From assembly GCA_947492955.1 (NCBI GenBank), contig CANLOV010000014.1, forward strand, positions 1 to 64,000: a stretch of DNA of 64,000 nucleotides, written 5' to 3'. This document shows, piece by piece, positions 1 through 8,061 of this stretch; positions within the stretch are counted from its first letter, which is position 1; each line of letters begins with the position of its first letter. Position numbers and translations under genes: made by a program. A model generated the notes under the pieces. It worked only from the letters and a program-made list of their open reading frames with translations, was not told where the DNA came from and did no database searches. The DNA is from an uncultured Cellulophaga sp. (lineage in GTDB: Bacteria; Bacteroidota; Bacteroidia; Flavobacteriales; Flavobacteriaceae).

Positions 1-260
1 TTTTTAACCAAAGTAACCTAATTACAACCAATAATTATTATTTTCAATACTTTTGATTATTAGTTGTAAGTTTTCTTGTAAAAGACTTCCTATTGCTAGG
101 AAGCCTTCTTAACCAAAGTAACCTAATTACAACCAATAATTATTATTTTCAATACCTTTGATTATGGGTTTATAAGTTTTTTTGTAAAAGACTTCCTATT
201 GCTAGGAAGCCTTTTTAACCAAAGTAACCTAATTACAACCAATAATTATTATTTTTAATG
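1..260. repeat. Tandem repeat array, about 106-bp unit
   Basis: Two full units and part of a third are visible; copies of AACCAAAGTAACC start at 6, 111 and 217, a period of 105-106 bp. The array may continue beyond the left edge. Each full unit ends in a perfect 7-bp stem, CTTCCTA/TAGGAAG with a TTGC loop (86-103 and 192-209), flanked by an A-rich stretch on the left and a T-rich stretch on the right, so it looks like a two-way intrinsic terminator. Between hairpins the sequence is AT-rich and shows no reading frame. Copies differ at only a few positions, which suggests recent duplication. The hairpins may stop transcription from both sides, but that is inference. Confidence 0.85.
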
Positions 261-273
261 TTTTTGTTTCATA

Positions 274-390
274 CTAAAAAAATGCTAAAATCAATACAGA
301 TAATACAATAGCTAAAATTGTATCTAAAGAGATAATTACTATGGAAAGTAATCCTTTTAAAAACCCGTCTTTAAATGTTAGCTCGTTCAT
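274..390 (-). CDS. Small single-helix membrane peptide (38 aa)
   Basis: A short minus-strand frame starts with ATG at 390-388 and ends with TAG at 276-274. The peptide has a polar N-terminus of about 12 residues (MNELTFKDGF start) and then one continuous hydrophobic helix to the end. It is related to the peptide encoded at 659-784. Both have a T-F near residue 5, an L-x-G-x-L-S before the helix, and end in F-F, and both starts follow the same TAACCATT just before the ATG. The shared leader and shared residues are the main argument that it is translated. Function unknown; a membrane-associated stress peptide is one possibility. Confidence 0.55.
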   Translation of the reverse strand: MNELTFKDGFLKGLLSIVIISLDTILAIVLSVLILAFF

Positions 391-658
391 AATGGTTAGT
401 GTTTATTATATAACTATATTTCTTAACTAATGTAAAGCTACAAAAAAATAAGAAAAAGACTACACATGTTGTTGTGAAAATTAAAAAAAATGTTGTGTAG
501 ATGTGTTTTATGTATTTCTCTCAGATTAAAAGTTAAATATTGATTTTAAGAAATCATATTTTTTGTAGGAAAAGAAGAAGTAATGAATATGCTAGTTATA
601 AAAACTACATTATAAGGTTAAGTTCATTTAAGGGTAGTTGTATTTCTTATGATAGTGT

Positions 659-784
659 TTAAAAGAAACCTAGAGCAGCTAATATTAAGCAAACAATTAC
701 TGCAATTATGATAAGAATTAGAACAACAACCATAACACTTAAAAACCCGTTTAAAATTTTAGATCCAAAAGTTGCATTTTCCAT
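659..784 (-). CDS. Small single-helix membrane peptide (41 aa), paralogue of the neighbour
   Basis: Minus-strand frame from ATG at 784-782 to TAA at 661-659. It begins MENATFGSKILNGFLS and continues as one long hydrophobic segment rich in V, I and L, ending GFF. The pattern matches the peptide at 274-390 (T-F, L-x-G-F-L-S, hydrophobic helix, F-F end), and the ATG is preceded by the same TAACCATT. The two genes are on the same strand about 270 bp apart, and the stretch between them shows no other gene. Function is not recognised. Confidence 0.55.
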   Translation of the reverse strand: MENATFGSKILNGFLSVMVVVLILIIIAVIVCLILAALGFF

Positions 785-943
785 AATGGTTATATTTCAT
801 ATAGTTTTCATTAAAATAACAAATAAATAACTAAAAACCAATAGAATAGGTTTTTCATTCGATTAACGGTTAAAAGATTAAGGTGTTCGGTATATCGTAA
901 AAAGAATAGATATTTTTATTAATTAAGGCTCATAAGCTTTATA

Positions 944-2191
944 CTAAAGCAGTGTTTGTTGCTTTATATAATCTAAAATAATATTACTAGCCCCAGTGTT
1001 TATAGAAACATAATCCTTATTTATTGCTCCTGTAGCTTTACAGAATTCTTTATCCATGTATAATTTATCTACAATAGGGTTAAAGTCAGAAGCACTAGTA
1101 ACGGGTATAATTCCTTTTTTATCTACTAAATCCTTTGCTTCTTTAAAACCATCGAATTGGGGACCAATGATAATAGGAATACCGAAAACAGCTGGCTCTA
1201 GTGTATTATGTAAACCCGTAGCAAAACCTCCACCAACATATCCTATATTGGCATAACTATATATTTTGGTTAAAATCCCAATAGTATCTATAATAAGGAC
1301 ATCATAAGAAAAAATATCTTTATTATTTACCTCAGAATATAAAATACATTTTTTAGAAATAGCCTCTTTTAATTCCTGTATATGTGTTGGTTTAATATTG
1401 TGCGGTGCAATAACATATTTAAGAGATGTGGTAGAAGAGTTTATATACTGTATTAATAAGTTTTCATCTTGTGGCCATGTACTCCCTGCTATAAAACAAA
1501 GGTTCTTTTGCCTAAAAGAGTCCATAAAATCCAAAGAGTTGTCGTTTGTTAAAATTTCTGAAACTCTATCGAATCTAGTGTCGCCACTAACAGTAGTGTT
1601 TTTAATATCTATACTATTTAGTAGTTGTATAGATTTTTGGTCTTGCACAAAGATGTGTGTAAAATAGGATAAGCTATTGCGCATAAAACCTCCATACCAT
1701 TTAAAGAATAACTGTTTTTTATTAAAAATGGCAGAAGTTAATAGGACAGGGACTTGTTTTACATTTAACGCTTTTAAAAAAGAAGGCCATATTTCATACT
1801 TTACAAAAATGACTAGTTGCGGATTAACAAGTTCTATAAATTTTTTTGCGTTGTATTTTGTATCTAAAGGCAAGTAACATACAAAATCTGCTATACTAGT
1901 ATTTTTTTTAATTTCATACCCCGAAGGAGAGAAAAAAGTGACTAATATTTTATGGTTAGGGTAATTAACCTTTAATTTTTCTATAATAGGTAAGCCTTGT
2001 TCATATTCTCCTAAAGATGCTGTATGTATCCAAATAACAGTATCTTCGTTAGATATTTTTTCTTGTAAATAAGAAAAAGTGTTTTTTCTACCTTTAACAA
2101 ATAATGCTATTTTAGAATTAAATAAAGCTATACCTTTTAAAAAAAAGGAAACAAGGTATATTACAATATTATAGATATTATGCACGTACAA
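944..2191 (-). CDS. waaA: 3-deoxy-D-manno-octulosonic acid (Kdo) transferase
   Basis: Transfers Kdo from CMP-Kdo to lipid A precursor at the inner face of the inner membrane, an early step of lipopolysaccharide core assembly. The 415-residue length fits the GT30 family. An N-terminal hydrophobic anchor (about residues 8-25) is followed by the conserved H-T-A-S-L-G-E-Y-E stretch, whose glutamate near residue 62 is the expected catalytic base. The C-terminal GT-B domain has the typical G-Y-V-G-G-G-F and H-N-x-L-E-P-A segments. No in-frame ATG is seen near the start; the frame opens with TTG at 2191, and a GTG two codons later (2185) is equally possible. It is divergent from the aminotransferase gene at 2280. 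Confidence 0.93.
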   Translation of the reverse strand: MYVHNIYNIVIYLVSFFLKGIALFNSKIALFVKGRKNTFSYLQEKISNEDTVIWIHTASLGEYEQGLPIIEKLKVNYPNHKILVTFFSPSGYEIKKNTSIADFVCYLPLDTKYNAKKFIELVNPQLVIFVKYEIWPSFLKALNVKQVPVLLTSAIFNKKQLFFKWYGGFMRNSLSYFTHIFVQDQKSIQLLNSIDIKNTTVSGDTRFDRVSEILTNDNSLDFMDSFRQKNLCFIAGSTWPQDENLLIQYINSSTTSLKYVIAPHNIKPTHIQELKEAISKKCILYSEVNNKDIFSYDVLIIDTIGILTKIYSYANIGYVGGGFATGLHNTLEPAVFGIPIIIGPQFDGFKEAKDLVDKKGIIPVTSASDFNPIVDKLYMDKEFCKATGAINKDYVSINTGASNIILDYIKQQTLL

Positions 2192-2253
2192 ATCTTTGCT
2201 GCTAAAATACGTTTCTTTAGATAAATTGATTATTGATAGTGTCTTTTATTTTG

Positions 2254-2261
2254 TAATTTTG
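2254..2261 (+). promoter_or_regulatory. Promoter -7 box (TAATTTTG) for the 2280 operon
   Basis: TAATTTTG matches the Bacteroidota -7 consensus TAnnTTTG, and a TTG lies about 18 bases upstream (2233-2235). The start codon at 2280 is about 19 bases downstream, so the leader would be very short. Confidence 0.55.
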
Positions 2262-2279
2262 TGAGACTAATTTCTACAA

Positions 2280-3434
2280 ATGAAGAAAATTCAAATGGTA
2301 GACCTTAACGGTCAGTACCAAACTATAAAAGAACAAGTAAATACTTCCATTTCAAATATTTTAGAGACTTCCGCATTTATAAATGGACCAGAAGTAAAAA
2401 GTTTTCAAAAAGAATTAGAAACATATTTAGGAGTTAAACATGTAATTCCTTGTGCTAACGGTACAGATGCATTGCAAATAGCAATGATGGGTTTAGGATT
2501 AAAACCAGGGGATGAGGTAATTACAGCAGATTTTACTTTTGCGGCAACAGTAGAAGTAATAGCTTTATTAGGTTTAGTACCCGTATTAGTAGATGTAGAG
2601 ATAGATACTTTTAATATAGATGTTGTTGCTTTAGAAAAAGCAATAACTCCAAAAACAAAAGCCATAGTACCCGTGCATCTTTTTGGGCAGTGTGCTAATA
2701 TGGATGTTATTTTAGAATTAGCGAAAAAGCATAACTTGTTTGTTATAGAAGATAATGCACAAGGAATAGGCGCTAATTATATAGCTAAAGATGGTTCTAA
2801 ACAAAAATCAGGAACAATAGGTAATGTAGGAGCCACTTCTTTTTTTCCATCTAAAAATTTAGGATGCTATGGAGACGGAGGAGCTATTTTTACAAACGAT
2901 GATGATTTAGCGCATACACTAAGAGGTATAGTAAATCATGGGATGTATAAAAGGTATCACCATGATGTAGTAGGTGTAAATTCTAGGTTAGATAGTATAC
3001 AGGCAGCTGTTTTAAGGGCTAAATTACCCTTATTAGATACTTATAATAGCAAACGAAGAAATGCAGCAAGAAAATATTCTAAAGCCTTTGAGGGGCAAGA
3101 ACATATTGTTGTTCCTAAATTAGTAAGTAATTGTTCAGAAATATGCGATACCTGTGATTGTCATGTATTTCATCAATATACATTAAGAATTTTAAATGGA
3201 AAAAGAGATGCTTTAGTTCAGCATTTAAATGATAATGATATACCATGTGGCGTGTATTATCCAATTCCATTACATCTTCAAAAAGCATATGCTGATAGTC
3301 GTTATAAGGAAGAAGATTTTCCGGTAACAAATCAATTGGTAAAAGAAGTGATTTCTCTTCCAATGCATACAGAACTAGATGAAGAGCAGATAGCTTTTAT
3401 CACAAATAAAGTAATTGAATTTATAAATAATTAG
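2280..3434 (+). CDS. DegT/DnrJ/EryC1/StrS-family sugar aminotransferase
   Basis: PLP-dependent aminotransferase of the sugar-nucleotide type, expected to aminate a keto-sugar nucleotide for polysaccharide or LPS synthesis. In its 384 residues the family signatures are clear: N-G-T-D-A-L near 60-65, E-D-N-A-Q-G near 157-162 (Asp158 for the PLP ring nitrogen) and S-K-N at 191-193, with Lys192 as the Schiff-base lysine. A Cys/His-rich insert at about 285-298 (Cys285, 289, 292, 294, His295, His298) is not part of the catalytic core. galE starts 1 bp after its stop, so the two are almost certainly co-transcribed. The exact substrate cannot be read from sequence. Confidence 0.9.
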   Translation: MKKIQMVDLNGQYQTIKEQVNTSISNILETSAFINGPEVKSFQKELETYLGVKHVIPCANGTDALQIAMMGLGLKPGDEVITADFTFAATVEVIALLGLVPVLVDVEIDTFNIDVVALEKAITPKTKAIVPVHLFGQCANMDVILELAKKHNLFVIEDNAQGIGANYIAKDGSKQKSGTIGNVGATSFFPSKNLGCYGDGGAIFTNDDDLAHTLRGIVNHGMYKRYHHDVVGVNSRLDSIQAAVLRAKLPLLDTYNSKRRNAARKYSKAFEGQEHIVVPKLVSNCSEICDTCDCHVFHQYTLRILNGKRDALVQHLNDNDIPCGVYYPIPLHLQKAYADSRYKEEDFPVTNQLVKEVISLPMHTELDEEQIAFITNKVIEFINN

Positions 3435-3435
3435 A

Positions 3436-4452
3436 ATGAAAGTATTAGTAACAGGTGGTTTAGGATTTATTGGTTCTCACACCGTAGTAGAGCTACAAAA
3501 CGTAGGGTTTGAGGTAGTAATTATAGATGACCTTTCTAATTCATCAGAAGAGGTATTAAACGGAATTACTTCTATTACTGGTAAGACTCCTATATTTGAA
3601 AAGTTAGATTTAAAGGAGAAATCTAAAGTAGAGGATTTCTTTAAAAAATATGATGATATAGAAGGTGTTATTCATTTTGCAGCTTCTAAAGCAGTAGGAG
3701 AAAGTGTAGAGTTACCATTACTATATTATGAGAACAATATTGGAACATTAGTATATATATTAAAAGAATTATCTAAGAAAGATAAAGCTGGTTTTATATT
3801 CAGTTCTTCTTGCACTGTATACGGACAAGCAGATAAAATGCCTATTACAGAAGACGCACCGGTAAAAAGCGCAGAATCTCCTTATGGTAATACCAAACAA
3901 GTTGGAGAAGAAATTATAAGAGATACCTGTAAAGTAACACCAAGTTTACAAGCAATAGCATTACGTTATTTTAATCCTATGGGAGCGCACCCAAGTGCTA
4001 AAATAGGAGAATTGCCAATTGGAGTGCCGCAGAATTTAGTGCCATTTATTACACAAACAGGAGTAGGTTTAAGAGAAAAATTATCTGTTTTTGGAGACGA
4101 TTACCCAACTAAAGATGGTACTTGTGTTAGAGATTATATACACGTAGTAGATTTAGCAAAAGCACATGTAGTAGCATTACAGCGTTTGTTAGAAGGAAAG
4201 AATAAGGAAAATTACGAAGTATTTAACGTAGGAACAGGAACAGGTAGTACAGTTTTAGAGGTTATCAATAGCTTTGAGAAAGTTTCTGGTAAAAAATTAA
4301 ATTATCAGATTGTAGATAGGAGAGAAGGAGATATTACAGCAGCTTATGCAGATACAGCTAAAGCTAATAATGAGTTAGGATGGAAAGCAGAATCTACCTT
4401 AGACGAAGCAATGAAATCTGCTTGGGACTGGGAAGTAAAAGTAAGAAGCTAA
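3436..4452 (+). CDS. galE: UDP-glucose 4-epimerase
   Basis: Interconverts UDP-glucose and UDP-galactose using bound NAD. It is an extended short-chain dehydrogenase of 338 residues, a normal length. The Rossmann motif G-G-L-G-F-I-G-S-H is at residues 7-15, and the catalytic Tyr150-x3-Lys154 is in S-P-Y-G-N-T-K, preceded by the S-S-S-C-T-V-Y-G serine region near 123-130. R-Y-F-N-P-M-G-A-H and the C-terminal G-W-K-A segment are also typical of GalE. It follows the aminotransferase by 1 bp, which suggests joint supply of nucleotide sugars for surface glycans. A hairpin terminator follows the gene. Confidence 0.95.
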   Translation: MKVLVTGGLGFIGSHTVVELQNVGFEVVIIDDLSNSSEEVLNGITSITGKTPIFEKLDLKEKSKVEDFFKKYDDIEGVIHFAASKAVGESVELPLLYYENNIGTLVYILKELSKKDKAGFIFSSSCTVYGQADKMPITEDAPVKSAESPYGNTKQVGEEIIRDTCKVTPSLQAIALRYFNPMGAHPSAKIGELPIGVPQNLVPFITQTGVGLREKLSVFGDDYPTKDGTCVRDYIHVVDLAKAHVVALQRLLEGKNKENYEVFNVGTGTGSTVLEVINSFEKVSGKKLNYQIVDRREGDITAAYADTAKANNELGWKAESTLDEAMKSAWDWEVKVRS

Positions 4453-4472
4453 TACACTTATATAGAATTAAG

Positions 4473-4508
4473 AAAAAGGTTTATCTGTTTTTAGGTAAAC
4501 CTTTTTTG
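4473..4508 (+). terminator. Intrinsic terminator after galE
   Basis: An AAAAAGGTTTA arm pairs with TAAACCTTTTT across a short loop and is followed by a T-rich run to about 4515. It lies 20 bp after the galE stop. Confidence 0.75.
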
Positions 4509-4533
4509 TTTTTTTAGAACTAATATACAATGT

Positions 4534-4890
4534 ATGACACCTAATTTTTTAGAGAGTAACGAATTGCTAAAAAAAGCAACTGAAGAAAACTTGTTTGTGA
4601 ATTTAGTTACACAACTACAGAAAGATTTTACGTTAGCAAATATTGATATTGAATTTTCTACAACCGCTTCTACAAAAGGTCTTTTAAATCAATTGCAAGA
4701 AAAAATATATTTTCTACTTCTAGAGAAATTTATGGAATATTTAAACCTTATGTACATTATAGATGTTCCAGAAAAGGCGTTTAAAGACATAAAAGAAGAT
4801 GATATAGTTGAGGTGGCAAAACATGTTTCTTTTTTAATATTAAAAAGAGAATGGCAAAAAGTTTGGTATAAAGCTAAATATAGCAAATGA
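4534..4890 (+). CDS. Conserved hypothetical protein (118 aa)
   Basis: A small, mostly helical, cytosolic-looking protein with no signal peptide and no membrane segment. It starts with ATG at 4534, 81 bp after the galE stop and downstream of a terminator, so it probably has its own promoter. The middle (residues 45-75) is rich in Leu, Phe, Tyr and Met and may form an amphipathic core; the end is basic and tryptophan-containing. I do not recognise a family or a motif. The codon pattern and AT content match the neighbours, which supports a real gene. Confidence 0.7.
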   Translation: MTPNFLESNELLKKATEENLFVNLVTQLQKDFTLANIDIEFSTTASTKGLLNQLQEKIYFLLLEKFMEYLNLMYIIDVPEKAFKDIKEDDIVEVAKHVSFLILKREWQKVWYKAKYSK

Positions 4891-5052
4891 AAATATTGAA
4901 ACATGTTTTAATTAAAGTAATGTTAATGAGGAGTTTGTAATTTGTTAAATATACCTTTGAATTGTCTCTATTAAACTTGGAAGTATAATAATTAGGTAAC
5001 TTTTACCTAAAAACAGTTCATGGTTAATTAACAACAGCTGGTAGTTTTTAAT

Positions 5053-5112
5053 CTACATTTGAAAAAAACGTAGTAAGTAAAAACTGAAAAATAATTTACG
5101 TTTGAAAAAATG
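5053..5112 (+). promoter_or_regulatory. Tandem TACnTTTGAAAAAA elements / promoter
   Basis: Two similar elements 43 bp apart: TACATTTGAAAAAAACGTA (from 5054) and TACGTTTGAAAAAATGTA (from 5097). Each begins with a TAnnTTTG -7 box and ends with GTA, giving an outer TAC...GTA dyad. The second lies 14 bases upstream of the PAP2-protein ATG. They may be two promoters or a repressor site overlapping a promoter. Confidence 0.45.
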
Positions 5113-5118
5113 TAAAGT

Positions 5119-5799
5119 ATGAGACCTCTAAAAAATAGTTTAGTTCCTTTTATTCTTTTGTTAATAGTTCTTTTTCCTTTTAATTTCTTAGAAAAAGGCA
5201 AGCTAGTTTTAGAACTAAATGCCTTAAGAACATCCTTTTTAGATGCTTTTTTTATTAAAGCTAGTAGTATAGGTAGCGGATTTAGTATACTATTTGTGCT
5301 ATTTTTTGTGATACTATGCTTTAGATTTAAATGGCTTGCTATTTTTTTATTAGCTTTTATTTTTCATTTATTTTGGATACTAATATTTAAAAATGGCTTT
5401 TATGATGGAGCGTTAAGACCATTGTTATATTATAGAAGTTTAGATCAAGAATGTTTGTTAAATCTTATAGAAGGTGTAAAGGTAAGACATGTTAATACAT
5501 TCCCCTCTGGGCATACTACCTGTATATTTTATTTAGTATCCTTCTTTGCTTTATTAGCAAACAACAAATATTTAGCCTGGCTTTTAGCTATTGTAGGTTT
5601 ATTTGTTGGAATATCTAGAATTTACCTAATACAACATTTTTTTAACGATGTATATTTTGGAATTCTATTTGGAACCATATCTTCAGTGTTGGCATATTAT
5701 ATAGTAACAAAATATCCAAAATTATGGCATCAAAATAAAATCCAAATTAATTTTTCTATAGAGAAAAATAAAGTGGAGAATCAAACTTTAAATGGTTAA
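5119..5799 (+). CDS. PAP2-superfamily membrane phosphatase
   Basis: Membrane phosphatase of the type-2 phosphatidic acid phosphatase family; members act on undecaprenyl diphosphate, phosphatidylglycerophosphate or lipid A. All three active-site blocks are present: Lys91...Arg100-Pro101, P-S-G-H at 129-132, and S-R at 166-167 with His173 and Asp177. The 226 residues contain about six hydrophobic segments, with a basic soluble tail. The gene is single, convergent with the kinase gene that ends 11 bp beyond it. An undecaprenyl-diphosphate or lipid A phosphatase role is plausible, but the substrate is not shown by sequence. Confidence 0.88.
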   Translation: MRPLKNSLVPFILLLIVLFPFNFLEKGKLVLELNALRTSFLDAFFIKASSIGSGFSILFVLFFVILCFRFKWLAIFLLAFIFHLFWILIFKNGFYDGALRPLLYYRSLDQECLLNLIEGVKVRHVNTFPSGHTTCIFYLVSFFALLANNKYLAWLLAIVGLFVGISRIYLIQHFFNDVYFGILFGTISSVLAYYIVTKYPKLWHQNKIQINFSIEKNKVENQTLNG

Positions 5800-5810
5800 T
5801 ACTTTTTAGA

Positions 5811-6425
5811 TTAAAATAATCCGTTTATTTCGGCATCAATCTTATTAATAACAAAGCCTAAATCTTCTGGGTTATTAACAAAATCTATCTCATCTACATC
5901 TATAATTAAAAGCTTCCCTTTTTCATAGCTTTCAGACCAAGCTTCGTAACGCTCATTAAGTCTGCTTAAATAATCTATAGATATAGAGTTTTCATAATCT
6001 CTACCTCGCGTGTGTATTTGTTTTACCAAATTAGGAATAGAACTTCTTAGGTAAATTAATAAATCTGGTGCTTGTACTAAAGACTCCATTAACTCAAAAA
6101 GGCTAGAGTAATTACCAAAATCTCTATTAGTCATAAGCCCCATTGCATGTAGGTTGGGAGCAAAAATAAAAGCATCTTCATAAATAGTTCTATCCAAGAT
6201 AGTACTCTTGCCACTTTCTCTTATCTGTAATATTTGTCGGTATCTACTGTTTAAAAAGTAAATCTGCAAATTAAAACTCCAACGTTCCATTTGGCTATAG
6301 AAATCATCCAAATAAGGATTGTCTACAACATCTTCGTAATGTGCTACCCATTTGTAATGTTTAGCAAGTAGTCTCGTTAAAGTTGTTTTACCAGCCCCTA
6401 TATTTCCTGCAACGGCTATATGCAT
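5811..6425 (-). CDS. Deoxynucleoside kinase
   Basis: Phosphorylates deoxynucleosides for nucleotide salvage in the cytosol. The 204-residue protein starts with a P-loop, G-N-I-G-A-G-K-T-T, at residues 7-15. E-R-W near 48 and D-R-T-I-Y-E-D near 78-84 match the substrate-binding blocks of the dNK/dCK-dGK family, and the LID arginines are in R-G-R-D-Y-E near 138-143. It is monocistronic and convergent with the PAP2 gene. Whether it prefers deoxyadenosine, deoxyguanosine or deoxycytidine cannot be told. Confidence 0.88.
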   Translation of the reverse strand: MHIAVAGNIGAGKTTLTRLLAKHYKWVAHYEDVVDNPYLDDFYSQMERWSFNLQIYFLNSRYRQILQIRESGKSTILDRTIYEDAFIFAPNLHAMGLMTNRDFGNYSSLFELMESLVQAPDLLIYLRSSIPNLVKQIHTRGRDYENSISIDYLSRLNERYEAWSESYEKGKLLIIDVDEIDFVNNPEDLGFVINKIDAEINGLF

Positions 6426-6555
6426 TTAAATAAAAAATTAATGATTAGAGTGATGCGCAATATACAACGATTCTTGGGTTAGAGAAAAAATAGTTGATGA
6501 AAAGTTAATTAAGTAATAATAATAGTATAATGTTTTTATATCGTAAACAAATATT

Positions 6556-6563
6556 TACCTTTG
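6556..6563 (+). promoter_or_regulatory. Promoter -7 box (TACCTTTG) for metK
   Basis: TACCTTTG fits TAnnTTTG and lies 14 bases before the riboswitch P1 stem, leaving a start site just ahead of the aptamer. The -33 element is not obvious. Confidence 0.6.
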
Positions 6564-6576
6564 CGCCACAATTTAA

Positions 6577-6632
6577 TGAGGAAAAATTTGACTGATTGCA
6601 ACCTCGAAAAAAATGCTAAAGCAGTTGCAGCT
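6577..6632 (+). promoter_or_regulatory. SAM-II riboswitch in the metK leader
   Basis: The element matches the SAM-II (metA RNA) layout. P1 is GAGG (6578-6581) with CCTC (6602-6605). The P1 loop carries the conserved ATTT...ATTGC (ATTGC at 6595-6599). After P1 comes an A-rich strand and GCTAAAG (6615-6621). The pseudoknot pairs ACTG (6591-6594) in the loop with CAGT (6622-6625) just after GCTAAAG. SAM binding would lower expression of SAM synthetase. The ATG is 84 bases downstream. A second complement to the loop, AATCAGTC at 6682-6689, may be part of the expression platform. Confidence 0.85.
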
Positions 6633-6715
6633 GTAAATATCTATTTCAGTTTGTAATTTTCTTTATCTGTTTCCGTCAAAAAATCAGTCTTAAGTAATAA
6701 AATTAATAAACATTT

Positions 6716-7972
6716 ATGTCGTATTTATTTACATCAGAATCTGTTAGTGAGGGGCATCCAGATAAAGTTGCAGATCAGATTAGTGATGCATTGTTAGATA
6801 GTTTTTTGGCTTTTGATCCAGAAAGTAAAGTAGCTTGTGAAACATTAGTAACAACAGGGCAGGTTGTATTAGCCGGAGAGGTAAAAAGTAATACTTATTT
6901 AGACGTTCAGAATATTGCTAGGAATGTAATTAACAAAATAGGATATACAAAAGGAGAATATCAGTTTAGTGGAGATTCGTGTGGAGTTATATCCTTAATT
7001 CATGAACAATCACAAGATATTAATCAGGGAGTAGACAGGGGAACAAAAGAGGAGCAAGGTGCTGGTGACCAAGGTATGATGTTTGGTTATGCTACTAAAG
7101 AAACAGAAAACTACATGCCTTTAGCTTTAGATATTTCTCATAAAATTCTACAAGTTTTAGCAGACTTAAGAAGAGAAGGCGAGGAGATTAATTATTTAAG
7201 ACCAGACGCTAAATCTCAGGTAACTATTGAGTATTCTGATGATAATATACCACAGCGTATAGATACAATTGTTGTTTCTACACAACATGATGCTTTTAAT
7301 GCAGATGATGAGCTAATGCTAGCTAAAATAAAAGAAGACATTGTTGCTATTTTAATACCTAGAGTAAAAGCGCAGTTACCAAAAAATATTCAAGCACTTT
7401 TTGATGATCAAATAACCTATCACATTAATCCAACAGGGAAATTTGTAATCGGAGGTCCGCATGGGGATACGGGACTTACAGGTCGAAAAATTATAGTTGA
7501 TACTTATGGTGGAAAAGGAGCACACGGTGGTGGTGCTTTTAGTGGAAAAGACCCAAGTAAAGTAGATCGTAGTGCAGCATATGCGGCAAGGCACATTGCT
7601 AAAAATTTAGTGGCAGCTGGTGTATCCGATGAGATTTTAGTGCAGGTAAGTTATGCTATTGGAGTAGTAGAACCAACATCAATTTTTGTAGATACCTATG
7701 GTACTGCAAATGTAGATTTTAGTGATGGAGAAATAGCTGCAAAGGTTTCCGAATTGTTCGATATGCGTCCGTTTGCTATTGAAGAACGTTTAAAACTTCG
7801 TAACCCTATATATTTAGAATCTGCTGCTTATGGGCATATGGGTAAAGAACCTAAAACAATTACTAAAGTATTTGAGTCTCCTTATAATGGTAGAGTAGAA
7901 AAAGAAGTAGAACTGTTTACATGGGAAAAATTAGATATGGTAGATGCTGTTAAATCAGTATTTAGCTTATAA
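6716..7972 (+). CDS. metK: S-adenosylmethionine synthetase
   Basis: Makes SAM from methionine and ATP in the cytosol. The 418-residue sequence carries the family blocks: S-E-G-H-P-D-K near residues 11-17 (His14), [11 protein letters not shown] near 117-127, and the glycine-rich phosphate-binding loop G-G-G-A-F-S-G-K-D near 270-278. It is slightly longer than the roughly 385-residue E. coli enzyme, as is common in Bacteroidota. It is monocistronic: its leader holds a SAM-II riboswitch, giving feedback by its own product, and a hairpin terminator follows the stop. Confidence 0.98.
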   Translation: MSYLFTSESVSEGHPDKVADQISDALLDSFLAFDPESKVACETLVTTGQVVLAGEVKSNTYLDVQNIARNVINKIGYTKGEYQFSGDSCGVISLIHEQSQDINQGVDRGTKEEQGAGDQGMMFGYATKETENYMPLALDISHKILQVLADLRREGEEINYLRPDAKSQVTIEYSDDNIPQRIDTIVVSTQHDAFNADDELMLAKIKEDIVAILIPRVKAQLPKNIQALFDDQITYHINPTGKFVIGGPHGDTGLTGRKIIVDTYGGKGAHGGGAFSGKDPSKVDRSAAYAARHIAKNLVAAGVSDEILVQVSYAIGVVEPTSIFVDTYGTANVDFSDGEIAAKVSELFDMRPFAIEERLKLRNPIYLESAAYGHMGKEPKTITKVFESPYNGRVEKEVELFTWEKLDMVDAVKSVFSL

Positions 7973-7997
7973 ATAAATCGTATTAAATTTTAAAAAG

Positions 7998-8024
7998 AAA
8001 AGAACCTTAACGGGTTCTTTTTTG
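7998..8024 (+). terminator. Intrinsic terminator after metK
   Basis: AAAAGAACC pairs with GGTTCTTTT around a short loop and runs into six or more Ts, 25 bp after the metK stop. Confidence 0.8.
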
Positions 8025-8061
8025 TTTTTAGTACATTTGAGTGACTAATTATATTGAGAAT

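Noticed and set aside
1-260. Direct repeats at the left edge as a CRISPR array
   Set aside because: The repeated unit is about 106 bp and is nearly all repeat, with no 30-40 bp unique spacers between short repeats, and no cas gene is near.
4887-4940. Very short frame after the 4534 gene (17 codons)
   Set aside because: Too short, no family pattern and no promoter or start context.
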